NCBI RefSeq assembly: GCF_016757755.1
Contig: NZ_CP068437.1
Location: 1,612,001 to 1,676,000, forward strand
Direction of reading: 5' to 3'
DNA length: 64,000 nucleotides
Source: Shewanella sp. KX20019
GTDB taxonomy: Bacteria; Pseudomonadota; Gammaproteobacteria; Enterobacterales; Shewanellaceae
Positions 51,908 through 61,329 of this stretch are shown piece after piece. A program made the translations under genes and the position numbers. Every line of letters begins with the position of its first letter. The stretch's first letter is position 1. The notes under the pieces were generated by a model. That model was given only the letters and a program-made list of their open reading frames with translations. It did not search any database and was not told where the DNA came from.

Positions 51908-54745
51908 TTGAAGAAATGGATGTTAGCCGCTGCAGTTAGCGCAGCGTTATTTGGATGTGCCGGTCAACAACAGGCTGAAACAACGTTACCCGCAGGAGTG
52001 ACTTTACTTGAGTCGGTAAGCTTTTCTGGACAGGATGTTGGTATTCCCTATCGTAAATATCAATTAGCCAATGGCTTAACGGTTATCTTGCATGAAGACC
52101 ATTCTGATCCGTTAGTACATGTTGATGTGACTTATCATGTCGGTTCAGGGCGTGAACTCGTCGGGCGTTCGGGCTTTGCGCACTTGTTTGAGCACATGAT
52201 GTTCCAAGGTTCACAGCATGTTGCCGACGAACAGCATTTCAAAATGGTCACTGAAGCTGGTGGTAACCTTAATGGTACAACCAATACCGATAGAACCAAT
52301 TATTTTGAAACTGTGCCCAATAATCAGTTAGAGAAAATGCTGTGGTTAGAATCAGACCGCATGGGCTTTTTCCTACCCGCCTTAACAGAAGAAAAATTTG
52401 AAGTGCAACGTGAGACGGTTAAAAACGAGCGTGCTCAACGTATCGATAACCGCCCTTATGGTCGAATGGGTGAGCGCTTTGATCAAGCATTTTATCCTCA
52501 GGGTCACCCTTACTCATGGCCTGTAATCGGTTGGCCAGAAGACTTAGACCGTGCCGATGTTGAAGATGTTAAGCACTTTTTCCAGCGTTGGTATGGGCCT
52601 AATAACGCCACATTAACGATTGGTGGCGACTTTGACGAGATCCAGACTCTAGCTTGGGTTAACAAGTATTTTGGTGAAATCCCTACGGGTCCTGAAGTTA
52701 AAGCACCGCAAAAAGAGTTAGTGACTCTGGATGAGACTCGTTACCTGTCGATGGAAGACAGAGTGCATCTGCCCTTGATTAAAATGGCAATGCCAACGGT
52801 TTATGCTCGCCACGAAGATGAGCCGGCGTTGGACCTACTATCTAATATTTTAGGTGGTGGTAAAACTTCCATTTTTTATAAAAATCTAGTTAAAGACGGC
52901 TATGCCGTTCAAGCTGGTGTGAGTCATCCATGCCAGGAGTTGGCTTGTCAGTTTTCAATGTACGCATTAGCAAATCCAGCCCAAGGTGGCTCGCTCGCAG
53001 ATTTAGAAAAGATCATGCGCGACTCGGTAACCGAGTTCGAGCAACGCGGTGTAACCGATGATGATCTAGAAAAAGTGAAAGTAAACTTTGAAGCAGGAAC
53101 TATTTTTGGCCTGCAAAGCGTGCAAGTAAAAGTCTCTAGTCTTGCATTTAACGAAACGTTTTCCGGCAACCCCAACATGATAGGGTCTGACTTGGCACGT
53201 TATGCCAACGTCACTAAAGAGGATGTTATGCGAGTCTTTAATAAATATATTAAAGATAAGCCTATGGTAGTGATGAGTGTTGTGCCTCAGGGGCAAAAAC
53301 AGCTTATTGCTAAAGCTGATAATTTTGTCGCGCCAATAGCAAAGGTAGCTGCAGTCGCTGTTCAAGAGCTGCAGGTAAAACCACAAATTAGCTCAGCGTT
53401 TGATCGTAATATAGTGCCGCCAGTAGGTGCCGCACCAGAGTTGAAGGTACCTACGCTATGGCAGGGGAAATTGGCTAATAGTATTGAAGTAATAGGTACT
53501 GAAACTAACGAAACACCTACCGTGGAAGTGGTAGTTTATCTCAATGGTGGCCATCGTATACTTGATGTTGAGCAAGCCGGTCTGGCATCTATAACGGCGT
53601 CAATGATGAATGAGTCAAGCCTCAAGCGTAGTTCTGAGGAACTAACCCAAGCGTTAGAGATGCTCGGCAGTAATATCAGTTTTGGTGCTAGTGGCTATCA
53701 AAGTCGATTGCAGGTTTCATCGTTAACAGAAAATCTTGATGCGACAATGAAAATTGTACAAGAGAAACTGTTTGAACCCGCATTCAATCAAGCTGATTTT
53801 GACCGCGTCAAGCAACAGATTTTACAGAACCTGCAACGACAGCTGACTGAGCCAAACTATTTGGCTTCGCGAGCATTTGGTACATTGCTATACGGTGATA
53901 AGAGCCCGTTTGGGGTTAGCAGTGGTGGTTCAATTGCGTCAGTAACAGCAATTACCTTAGATGATGTTAAAGCCTTCTATAAGCGTCAATATACAGCGGG
54001 TAATGCACAAATAGTGGCGGTCGGTAATCTAAACGAAGCGCAAATGCTGTCCAAGCTTAGTGGCTTGAACAGTTGGGCTGGGGCTAAAACACCACTTCCT
54101 CAACTGGCAGCGCTTCCTGAGTTTTCAGGCGGGAAAATCTACATTGTCGATAAGCCAGAAGCGGCGCAGTCAGTCATAAAGATTGGTAAACGTGCACTGC
54201 CTTACGATGCAACGGGAACTTTTTTCAAGTCATACTTGATGAACTACCCGCTGGGAGGGGCATTTAATAGCCGTATCAACCTCAATCTTCGCGAAGACAA
54301 GGGATACACTTACGGCGCCAGAAGCTTCTTTTCTGGAGGACCTGAGCAAGGTCTTTATCAGGCAACGGCCAGCGTACGTAGCGATGTGACAACTGCAGCC
54401 TTAGTGGAATTTATTAAAGAGATTAATGGATTTCAAGCGACGGGGATGACCGAGGATGAGCTTGCCTTTATGCAAAACTCTATCTCACAATCTAAGGCAC
54501 TAAAATACGAAACACCTTACCAGAAAGCCGGTTTGATGCGTAATATCCAACGTTATAATTTGGATGATAATTACAACGAGCAGCAAACTGAAATCACGAA
54601 TAACGTCACACTCGATGAGTTGAATTCATTGGCCCAAAGCCAGTTGAAAATTGACGATATGCTAATCCTAATTGTCGGTGACCGAGCTAAGATAGAGTCT
54701 GAATTATCAACACTTGGTTATCCAATTGAGGTTTTACAGTTGTAA
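51908..54745 (+). CDS. M16 family zinc metallopeptidase lipoprotein (pitrilysin-like)
   Basis: A 945-residue envelope peptidase. Translation begins at TTG (51908): AAGGAG sits seven bases upstream, and the signal peptide ends with the lipobox LFGC (Cys17). Catalytic domain 1 has the inverted zinc motif HLFEH (His92, Glu95, His96) and the downstream VKNERAQRIDNRPYG region with the distal Glu. The second half (~500-945) is the inactive M16 partner domain (LNLREDKGYTYGARSFFSGG with the Arg-Tyr motif). The gene lies upstream of gshA on the same strand but a hairpin separates them. Confidence 0.94.
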   Translation: MKKWMLAAAVSAALFGCAGQQQAETTLPAGVTLLESVSFSGQDVGIPYRKYQLANGLTVILHEDHSDPLVHVDVTYHVGSGRELVGRSGFAHLFEHMMFQGSQHVADEQHFKMVTEAGGNLNGTTNTDRTNYFETVPNNQLEKMLWLESDRMGFFLPALTEEKFEVQRETVKNERAQRIDNRPYGRMGERFDQAFYPQGHPYSWPVIGWPEDLDRADVEDVKHFFQRWYGPNNATLTIGGDFDEIQTLAWVNKYFGEIPTGPEVKAPQKELVTLDETRYLSMEDRVHLPLIKMAMPTVYARHEDEPALDLLSNILGGGKTSIFYKNLVKDGYAVQAGVSHPCQELACQFSMYALANPAQGGSLADLEKIMRDSVTEFEQRGVTDDDLEKVKVNFEAGTIFGLQSVQVKVSSLAFNETFSGNPNMIGSDLARYANVTKEDVMRVFNKYIKDKPMVVMSVVPQGQKQLIAKADNFVAPIAKVAAVAVQELQVKPQISSAFDRNIVPPVGAAPELKVPTLWQGKLANSIEVIGTETNETPTVEVVVYLNGGHRILDVEQAGLASITASMMNESSLKRSSEELTQALEMLGSNISFGASGYQSRLQVSSLTENLDATMKIVQEKLFEPAFNQADFDRVKQQILQNLQRQLTEPNYLASRAFGTLLYGDKSPFGVSSGGSIASVTAITLDDVKAFYKRQYTAGNAQIVAVGNLNEAQMLSKLSGLNSWAGAKTPLPQLAALPEFSGGKIYIVDKPEAAQSVIKIGKRALPYDATGTFFKSYLMNYPLGGAFNSRINLNLREDKGYTYGARSFFSGGPEQGLYQATASVRSDVTTAALVEFIKEINGFQATGMTEDELAFMQNSISQSKALKYETPYQKAGLMRNIQRYNLDDNYNEQQTEITNNVTLDELNSLAQSQLKIDDMLILIVGDRAKIESELSTLGYPIEVLQL

Positions 54746-54764
54746 AGCAAGCGGGGAGACCCTA

Positions 54765-54807
54765 TATAGATGATGTAGTCCCAGATGATGGGATTACCTC
54801 ATCTATA
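54765..54807 (+). other. Stable hairpin between M16 peptidase and gshA genes
   Basis: Nineteen-base arms (54765-54783 and 54789-54807) around a GATGA loop, with one mismatch and one G:U pair. There is no T run after it, so it may be a Rho-dependent or RNA-stabilising structure rather than a plain terminator. Next to it GTCATGAC at 54811-54818 is a palindrome, and TCATGACAGT (54812-54821) has an inverted copy at 54878-54887 in the gshA leader. Confidence 0.6.
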
Positions 54808-54923
54808 ATTGTCATGACAGTGGCATAAAGGCTATTTTTGCTATGACTTGAAAGTTTAGTCAGCGAAAGCAGGTCTGACTGTCATGAGCTTTGGGTTAAA
54901 GTCACGTACTAGAGAATAATATA

Positions 54924-56489
54924 TTGAAATCATTCAATGAATTAGTAGGGGACTTGTCGGATCCGACAAGTCGTCAAGCGCTAAGGTCAATGCAGCGAGG
55001 CATTGAACGTGAGGCGCTTAGAATTGAAAAGACAGCTCACTTAGCAATGGATAGTCATCCTGAAGCGTTAGGCTCAGCCTTGATGCATTCGCGGATCACC
55101 ACAGATTATAGTGAGTCCCTGCTTGAGTTTATTACTCCTGTTTTTGAAAACATTGATGAACTCGTTGAAGATTTAACCTATACGCACGCATATAGCGTGC
55201 AAAATTTGAACGGTCAGCAGTTGTGGCCAGTCAGTATGCCTTGTTATGTGGGTGATGTTGCCGACATCCCAATTGCCGATTATGGCAGTTCAAATAATGG
55301 CAAAATGAAACGCTTATATCGTAAAGGGTTAACCTATCGATATGGTGCGCAAATGCAGATTATCTCCGGTGTGCATTTTAATTTTTCAGTGTCAGATGAT
55401 CTTTGGTCGCGGCTTTACGAATTATCAGATAAAGCGCTAAACAAAGAATCCTTTATCTCAGAATCTTACTTTGGCCTTATTCGTAATTATCGACGCCTGG
55501 TTTGGGTCTTACCCTATCTATTTGGTGCTTCACCAGCATTATGTGGATCGTTTATTAAAGACCAAGAGACGACGCTACCTTTTGAAAAAATCGGCAAGGG
55601 CACGCTTTACTTACCCTACGCCACGTCGCTACGGATGAGTGATTTAGGCTATACCAATCAAGAGCAAGACAATCTCGACATTAGCTATAACAATCTATCT
55701 TCTTATCTTGATGGCATGAATGCCGCTATCAATATGCCATCGGCGAACTTTGCTAAGATCGGCGTTAAAGTGGATGGCGAGTATCGTCAATTAAACGCAA
55801 ACGTTCTACAGATTGAAAATGAATTTTATTCCCCTATTCGTGCTAAACGCGTTGCTAAGGGTAATGAGAAACCTTCTGAATCATTAGCGCGGGCAGGGGT
55901 TGAATATATTGAAGTTAGAGCGCTTGATGTTAACCCTTATAGTGCAGTTGGTATCGAAAAGTCACAAATTCGATTCTTAGATATGTTCCTGCTTAATTGT
56001 TTATTGCAGCCATCAGCTAGCAGTGATCAAACGGAAGAAGCCGAAATCGCGGCAAACTTACAAGCAGTTGTCCTCGAGGGGCGTAAGCCTGGCTTAAAAC
56101 TGAGCCAAAATGGCACAGACATAACGCTTTCACAGTGGCTTGATACGCTGTTTGACAGTCTAGCTGCAATCGCTGAACTGCTTGATGAAGGTGATGATGG
56201 CGAATACCAACAGGCGCTAGTATATTGGCATAGAGCGGTCGTTAACCCTGGTGAGACTTTATCGGGCCGGATTATGAGTAAACTTACAGAGGAGCAAGTG
56301 GATCACAGTCAATGGGTGAAGCAGCTTGCACAGCAATATTATCAGGAGCTTAATGGCTTCCCTATTAGTGACTCTGTGCTTGCACGCTATAAGCTAGATG
56401 CTAAAACGTCCTTAGAAAAACAAGCGGCGACGGAAGCGATAGACGAAATTAACTTTGATCAGTTTCTTAGCGATTACTTTGAGCATTAA
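54924..56489 (+). CDS. gshA: Glutamate--cysteine ligase
   Basis: GshA makes gamma-glutamylcysteine, the first step of glutathione synthesis. The 521-residue protein begins with TTG at 54924, as the E. coli gene also does; there is no ATG with a better site. Family features: QRGIEREALRIE, GSALMHSRITTDYSESLLEFITP, PLSMPC-like PVSMPCYVGD, GVHFNFSVSDDLW, and the YIEVRALDVNPY segment. The TTG start and a weak ribosome-binding site (AGAGAAT) suggest low translation. A small lipoprotein gene follows after 3 bp. Confidence 0.96.
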   Translation: MKSFNELVGDLSDPTSRQALRSMQRGIEREALRIEKTAHLAMDSHPEALGSALMHSRITTDYSESLLEFITPVFENIDELVEDLTYTHAYSVQNLNGQQLWPVSMPCYVGDVADIPIADYGSSNNGKMKRLYRKGLTYRYGAQMQIISGVHFNFSVSDDLWSRLYELSDKALNKESFISESYFGLIRNYRRLVWVLPYLFGASPALCGSFIKDQETTLPFEKIGKGTLYLPYATSLRMSDLGYTNQEQDNLDISYNNLSSYLDGMNAAINMPSANFAKIGVKVDGEYRQLNANVLQIENEFYSPIRAKRVAKGNEKPSESLARAGVEYIEVRALDVNPYSAVGIEKSQIRFLDMFLLNCLLQPSASSDQTEEAEIAANLQAVVLEGRKPGLKLSQNGTDITLSQWLDTLFDSLAAIAELLDEGDDGEYQQALVYWHRAVVNPGETLSGRIMSKLTEEQVDHSQWVKQLAQQYYQELNGFPISDSVLARYKLDAKTSLEKQAATEAIDEINFDQFLSDYFEH

Positions 56490-56492
56490 TTC

Positions 56493-56921
56493 TTGAAACG
56501 CGTTAGTGCCTGTTCATTGCTGTTATTATCTCTGCTATCTGGCTGTGCAACACAGCTCGATAGCAGTAATCAATGCGGCACTGTCTCAAGCTTTTTGGCA
56601 CCTGAGCCAGAGCTTGGGTTCTATCGCGCAGTGGTGACCCATCTCGATGGAAAACCTGTTATTTCCCAACCCAATTATCGTCTTAGCATTGGTGAACACC
56701 GCTTTACACTGGCAGAATTGATTGACTCGCCCGACTTAAAAGTGTCGCTGGCATCTCGTACTCCAAAAGAGTTAGTCGTGTTGGTAGAGGCCAATACTCG
56801 TTACCACTTAGCCGCCAAGTTTAATCAGGGCAGAGTCTATAGAGGTAAAGATAGTGGCTTTTGGCAACCTGAAGTATGGCAACAAGAGCCTTTTGAATGT
56901 GAGTTTCCCGTACCGAGGTAG
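56493..56921 (+). CDS. Hypothetical lipoprotein following gshA
   Basis: A 142-residue protein that starts with TTG three bases after the gshA stop and has a lipoprotein signal peptide (KRVSACSLLLLSLLSGC, lipobox Cys18). The mature part (~125 residues) is probably beta-rich, with FYRAVVTHLDGKPVISQPNYRLSIGEHRF resembling small immunoglobulin-like envelope lipoproteins; I do not recognise a named family. Sequence shown here exceeds no known domain, so function is unknown. The tight spacing implies cotranscription with gshA. Confidence 0.72.
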   Translation: MKRVSACSLLLLSLLSGCATQLDSSNQCGTVSSFLAPEPELGFYRAVVTHLDGKPVISQPNYRLSIGEHRFTLAELIDSPDLKVSLASRTPKELVVLVEANTRYHLAAKFNQGRVYRGKDSGFWQPEVWQQEPFECEFPVPR

Positions 56922-57043
56922 TTGTTGAAATAAGGTTATCTCAGCTTGATTTATAACACCTTTTAAGCAAACCTCAATTGCATATTTTGGCTATCAATGT
57001 GACACTAGTGCTTTGCTATTATTGTCCGTTGGTATCAATTTTT

Positions 57044-57661
57044 ATGAAATGGCCTGCACTACTTGCGACTGTTATCTTGGCTACACTTTTAACGGGTTGC
57101 GCAACTCCCCCCCCAAAAGATCCCGAAAATCTATGTTCGATATTTCAAGAGAACCGTTCATGGTATAGCGCTGCTAAAAATACTAGAGAAAAGTGGGGTG
57201 TGCCTGTTCATGTTCCATTGGCAATGATGTATCAAGAAAGCTCATTTAAGCATAACGCTGCGCCGCCAATGCAGTATTTTTTAGGGTTTATTCCTACCGG
57301 TCGTGCCAGTGACGCCTACGGTTATGCCCAGGCTAAAACCATGACTTGGGATGATTATGTAAGAGAGACCGGTAACTCTTGGTCAAGCCGCAGTAATTTT
57401 GATGATGCTATGGATTTTATGGGGTGGTTTATTTATAAAACCAACAAAATTAACGGCGTATCTAAGTGGGACGCACGTAATCAATACCTTAATTATCACG
57501 AAGGCTGGGGTGGCTATAAACGTAAAACGTATAACCAAAAAGCCTGGTTAATTAAAGTGGCTAAAAAAGTGGATGATCGCTCAAAACGTTATGCTGGGCA
57601 GTACAGACAGTGCCAAGAGGATCTCGATTCGTCTTGGCTGTGGCGATTATTTTTTGGCTAG
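57044..57661 (+). CDS. Transglycosylase SLT-domain lipoprotein
   Basis: A 205-residue outer-membrane lipoprotein from the ATG at 57044; the signal MKWPALLATVILATLLTGC has its lipid Cys at 19. An in-frame TTG at 56978 would extend it, but the ATG gives a standard lipoprotein signal. The mature part has a lysozyme-like SLT core with the likely catalytic Glu65 in AMMYQESSF, then GYAQAKTMTWDDY and YLNYHEGWGGY. It probably cleaves peptidoglycan glycan strands. A strong terminator follows. Confidence 0.82.
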   Translation: MKWPALLATVILATLLTGCATPPPKDPENLCSIFQENRSWYSAAKNTREKWGVPVHVPLAMMYQESSFKHNAAPPMQYFLGFIPTGRASDAYGYAQAKTMTWDDYVRETGNSWSSRSNFDDAMDFMGWFIYKTNKINGVSKWDARNQYLNYHEGWGGYKRKTYNQKAWLIKVAKKVDDRSKRYAGQYRQCQEDLDSSWLWRLFFG

Positions 57662-57693
57662 ATAGATCAGTTCGCTATAAATTGATTATTTTT

Positions 57694-57728
57694 AAAAAGA
57701 CCAGTAACCCTTGTGACTGGTCTTTTTT
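57694..57728 (+). terminator. Rho-independent terminator after the transglycosylase gene
   Basis: AAAAAGACCAGT / ACTGGTCTTTTTT arms with a nine-base loop, then TGTTTT; 33 bp past the stop. Confidence 0.9.
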
Positions 57729-57826
57729 GTTTTACCTGATAACTATGTAGACATTTTGTTAAATCGCTTTTATTCTGCTGTAGCGATTATTAAACTTCAT
57801 GGCTCCGCCCTTAGAATGGAACTCTT

Positions 57827-59008
57827 ATGCAAGAAAATTATGATAACAAGTTGCAATTAAAGCTTATTTTTCCCGTCGTTGCTCTTAACCTCGCAGCACT
57901 ACTCTTATTGGCTATTTTCGCCAGCGCTTCAGTGTCAAAATTAACCGTTGTGTTGTTGCTTCTAGGTACGGCAGTAACTCAAGTGGGTGGCTGCTTATAT
58001 GTTAATCACAAATTGTTAATAGAGCGCCTAGCAAAACTTCGTCACTATCTTGCATTAGTGGTGAGTACTGAAGAGGCACCAGAGGGGCGGCTAATTGATC
58101 GAAATAAAGATGAACTAGCCCTGATCACTAATAGTTTGAGTGAATTTATCGAAGGGCTTAAGGATGTGCTTGATAAAGTCCGCAATGATGCGACAAGTTT
58201 TCGTCAAGGTTCAGAACAATTAGCACAGCAGATGACGTTAGCGGAGTCATCAGTGGATCTAAGTACACGAGAGAATGAGAAAATCACGCTCTCATTAGGC
58301 GAAATAGATAGCACTGCGCAAGAGTTAACCTGTAATGCCAAAGAGTTGAAAACAACATCAATGCAAGTGAACGAATTACTGCAAAACGGTACTCATGACG
58401 CTATCCAGAATCAGACATTTATGGGTGACTTTACCCACGGCATTGAAAGCTTAGTCAGTGAGCTTGATGTGTTAAATAAAGATAGCCAGAAGATTGGCAA
58501 TGTACTTGAGGTGATTAAGAGTATTGCAGAGCAAACTAACTTATTAGCACTAAATGCTGCAATTGAAGCCGCAAGGGCGGGAGAGCAGGGGCGTGGTTTC
58601 GCTGTAGTCGCTGATGAGGTAAGGGCGCTCGCGCATAGAACACAAGAGTCGACAGTTGAAATTCAAAGCATTGTTGAAGGGCTGCAAGGAAAAACCAGTA
58701 GTGCGGTTACCGCAATTGGTGAAAGCCAGCGGGTGAGCCAAGAAAGCTTGTTGCAGTGTGAACGGGTATCGCAAGCGTTTGCTGATATAGGCTGTGTGTT
58801 CCAACAGCTAGACACCCTGACTGGAAATATTAATTACAGCATTCAGGGACAACAAGTTTCTACTTCAAGTATTAACGATCGAGCATCTGAGATCTCTAGA
58901 CTTAGCCAAGATGTTCATAGCAACTTAAAGACTATTGCCGAGCAAGCAAGAGAGCAAAAAACGACTTCTGCAAGGCTTGATAAAATTCTAAAACGGGTTT
59001 GTGTTTAA
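57827..59008 (+). CDS. Methyl-accepting chemotaxis protein without a periplasmic sensor domain
   Basis: A 393-residue chemoreceptor. Two closely spaced membrane helices (~13-33 and ~37-55) have only a few residues between them, so there is no ligand-binding periplasmic domain. A HAMP-like stretch (~56-120) and the helical signalling bundle follow, with the highly conserved tip IAEQTNLLALNAAIEAARAGEQGRGFAVVADEVRALA. It may sense membrane state or rely on cytoplasmic signals. The last 4 bp overlap the 3' end of the convergent GGDEF gene. Confidence 0.92.
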   Translation: MQENYDNKLQLKLIFPVVALNLAALLLLAIFASASVSKLTVVLLLLGTAVTQVGGCLYVNHKLLIERLAKLRHYLALVVSTEEAPEGRLIDRNKDELALITNSLSEFIEGLKDVLDKVRNDATSFRQGSEQLAQQMTLAESSVDLSTRENEKITLSLGEIDSTAQELTCNAKELKTTSMQVNELLQNGTHDAIQNQTFMGDFTHGIESLVSELDVLNKDSQKIGNVLEVIKSIAEQTNLLALNAAIEAARAGEQGRGFAVVADEVRALAHRTQESTVEIQSIVEGLQGKTSSAVTAIGESQRVSQESLLQCERVSQAFADIGCVFQQLDTLTGNINYSIQGQQVSTSSINDRASEISRLSQDVHSNLKTIAEQAREQKTTSARLDKILKRVCV

Positions 59009-60222
59009 TTAATTTTGTCTCGTTTATTACGATACATTGCTTCATCTACGGCCTTGAATGTTTTATTCCACTGGCCGTTATATTGCTCAATACCATAACT
59101 GAACGAGACTAAACCTTGTTGTTCGAGCGCTTTTTCAATTGCATTTATTTCGTTGTTAATCCGCTCTAAAGGACCATGGCAAAGGGCGATAAATTCATCG
59201 CCGCCGTAACGAGCGACTAACTGCTTATCGTGCCATTGTGCTTTTAGTAACGCACTGAGCTTTTGTAATGCAGCATCTCCAGCTTGATGTCCCAGTTGAT
59301 CATTGATTGTTTTTAGATTGTCTAAATCAATCAATAGCAGATAACTGCCAAAGTGTGGCTTTAAGGCCCACTCCTTAACAAGTGCTTCAAAACGCTGGCG
59401 GTTATATAAACCGGTTAGGCTGTCAAAGTTTGCTAGTGTACTAATCTTGTGTGTTTTTTGATAAAGGGATATCGCATTAGCTGCCTCATGGGTCAATATC
59501 GCGACAAGGTTCCTATCATAATGGCTAAATGCTTTTACTTTACTGCTATCTAAATTGAGCATGGCGTATAGCTTACCATCGATATGAATAGGGCTTGATA
59601 GCGTGGAACGTATTGCCGTTGATGGTGCCTGAAGTAGTATCTCTTGGTCAGAGGCGCTTAAAGAACTGTGGGCATTTATGGCTTCCATGTCGTCAATCAC
59701 CACCACTGTGTCGCACTTACCTTTTGTGATCCTATATTCGAAAGATTGCTCCAAATTAATATTTAGCTGCTTGAGTTTGTTGATATCAATGCCCACAGCT
59801 GATTCAAATGATAAGCAGCCGGAATCAGGTTCAACCCGAATGATGCTGCCCATCTCGGCGCCATCAATACTACTGACAGCCTTATTGAGTAAGGCATTAA
59901 GAAAAGCCGTTTCATCTCGATATTGGTTAGCAATATTAACTAATTCGAAGGTGGTCTCATTGACATGAACGACTCGCTGTAAGTGTTCCCAAAGTCGGGT
60001 GAGTCGGCCTTGATGGAAATAGTAATTTAGGCTGTAACCGAATAAATAAATGATGCCTATTAGGATAAGGTTTGCGACAGAGTTTGGAGTTGCAGTAATA
60101 CTAAAAAAAATCGCCCAGCAGATAAAAAGCAATAGCAAAGGCACGCCTAGTAGAACTAAATGTGTCTTAAAATCCAATGAGTCAATTTTCTTCTTTTTCA
60201 AACTATCTTTGATGGGCAACAT
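59005..60222 (-). CDS. Membrane GAF-GGDEF diguanylate cyclase
   Basis: A 405-residue protein likely to make c-di-GMP. It has two membrane helices (~22-44 and ~50-70), a GAF-like region (~95-250, FLNALLNKAVSSIDGAEMGS), and a GGDEF domain with the intact active site GGDEF at 340-344 in ARYGGDEFIAL and DFDSLTGLYNRQRF-type NFDSLTGLYNRQRF motif. The I-site RxxD expected eight residues before GGDEF is absent (HDKQ), so allosteric product inhibition is not expected. AGGA precedes the ATG. It overlaps the MCP gene tail to tail by 4 bp. Confidence 0.92.
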   Translation of the reverse strand: MLPIKDSLKKKKIDSLDFKTHLVLLGVPLLLLFICWAIFFSITATPNSVANLILIGIIYLFGYSLNYYFHQGRLTRLWEHLQRVVHVNETTFELVNIANQYRDETAFLNALLNKAVSSIDGAEMGSIIRVEPDSGCLSFESAVGIDINKLKQLNINLEQSFEYRITKGKCDTVVVIDDMEAINAHSSLSASDQEILLQAPSTAIRSTLSSPIHIDGKLYAMLNLDSSKVKAFSHYDRNLVAILTHEAANAISLYQKTHKISTLANFDSLTGLYNRQRFEALVKEWALKPHFGSYLLLIDLDNLKTINDQLGHQAGDAALQKLSALLKAQWHDKQLVARYGGDEFIALCHGPLERINNEINAIEKALEQQGLVSFSYGIEQYNGQWNKTFKAVDEAMYRNKRDKIN

Positions 60223-60775
60223 GAATATCCTATTCTATTTGTTCAAACCATTTGTCTGCTGCATCCAAAATGTCTAAGCCTCTTTCTAGATAAATCATAA
60301 CTTACTTAAATAATAGGCAAAAAAACACCGCTAACAAGTGAAATTACTGCAAGGAGTTGTCATCCAAAATAAATTTTTTGTCGGTACTACACTGGCTAAG
60401 TTTAACAAATTAGCTCGATTGAATAGTAGTAATATTTGCAGTGATTAAAGGAAATATAAGCGTAAAGTGTGTGATTGTCTTATTTGCCGCGCAATGGGCT
60501 TGCCTCCTCTACAAAATGATACAGCTGGAGCTTACTTTATATACAATAAATCAGTCGTGCAGCAGTTATAGCTAGTTGTAAATGCTCAATCAAAGGCCAC
60601 TATTGTTGTCGTAATAATTTGTTATACATCAATACCAATAAGTTATTTGCAGTCAAATCAAAGCTTAGGGATAATTGTTGTATTGGCTTTGGGGGAAGCC
60701 TGTTTACTCTTTGCGCTTATTTTCATTATAATGCGCGCAAATATAATAATGTACCGCCCTACTGAAGGACTTAAA
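60223..60775. other. Noncoding stretch upstream of purE
   Basis: About 550 bp without a credible gene. A TATAAT at 60727-60732 is the likely purE -10. I looked for a PurR operator (ACGCAAACGTTTGCGT type) and did not find a convincing one. The far part lies upstream of the divergent GGDEF gene and must carry its promoter. Confidence 0.5.
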
Positions 60776-61279
60776 ATGAGCAAACCATTTGTTGCAGTAT
60801 TAATGGGGTCTGATTCTGACCTGCCTACAATGCAATCTACCCTAGATGTACTAAAGACTTTTAACATTACGTTTGAAGCTAAAGTTACATCGGCCCACCG
60901 TACTCCTGCTGCTACTCACGCATATGTGACTGACGCCGAAGCACGTGGTTGTAAAGTATTTATTTGTGCAGCAGGTCTTGCTGCACATCTGGCTGGTGCC
61001 GTTGCTGGTATCACAACTCGTCCAGTGATTGGTGTTCCAGTTGATTGCGGCCCATTACAAGGCCATGACGCACTGTTATCAACAGTAATGATGCCTGGTG
61101 GTGTTCCTGTTGCCACTGTAGCCATCGGCAGTGCTGGTGCAAAAAATGCGGGTTACCTTGCAGCGCAAATGCTAGCTGTAGGTGATGATGCAATGGCTGC
61201 CGCAGTCAAAGAAGAGCGTGCAAAGTCAGCTGAAGCTGTTCAAGCTAAAGATGCAGCGCTACAAGCAAAGCTTGCCTAG
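60776..61279 (+). CDS. purE: N5-carboxyaminoimidazole ribonucleotide mutase
   Basis: Class I PurE converts N5-CAIR to CAIR in purine synthesis. The ATG at 60776 (MSKPFVAVLMGSDSDLPTM) follows GAAGGAC; upstream in-frame codons include no family sequence. The 167 residues contain the GSDSDLPTM nucleotide loop, the catalytic SAHRTP motif, AGLAAHLAGAVAG, and GPLQGHDALLSTVMMPGGVPVATV. Class I PurE needs PurK, which is often the next gene; here a terminator follows and purK is not in the window. Confidence 0.97.
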   Translation: MSKPFVAVLMGSDSDLPTMQSTLDVLKTFNITFEAKVTSAHRTPAATHAYVTDAEARGCKVFICAAGLAAHLAGAVAGITTRPVIGVPVDCGPLQGHDALLSTVMMPGGVPVATVAIGSAGAKNAGYLAAQMLAVGDDAMAAAVKEERAKSAEAVQAKDAALQAKLA

Positions 61280-61297
61280 TGAGGTGATCTCAATATT

Positions 61298-61329
61298 AAA
61301 ACCGCAGTCATAGTACTGCGGTTTTTTTT
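61298..61329 (+). terminator. Rho-independent terminator after purE
   Basis: AAAACCGCAGT / ACTGCGGTTTT arms around CATAG, then a T run; 19 bp past the stop. Confidence 0.9.

Noticed and set aside
60223..60775. Possible PurR operator or small gene upstream of purE
   Set aside because: No sequence came close to the operator consensus and no open frame had a ribosome-binding site.
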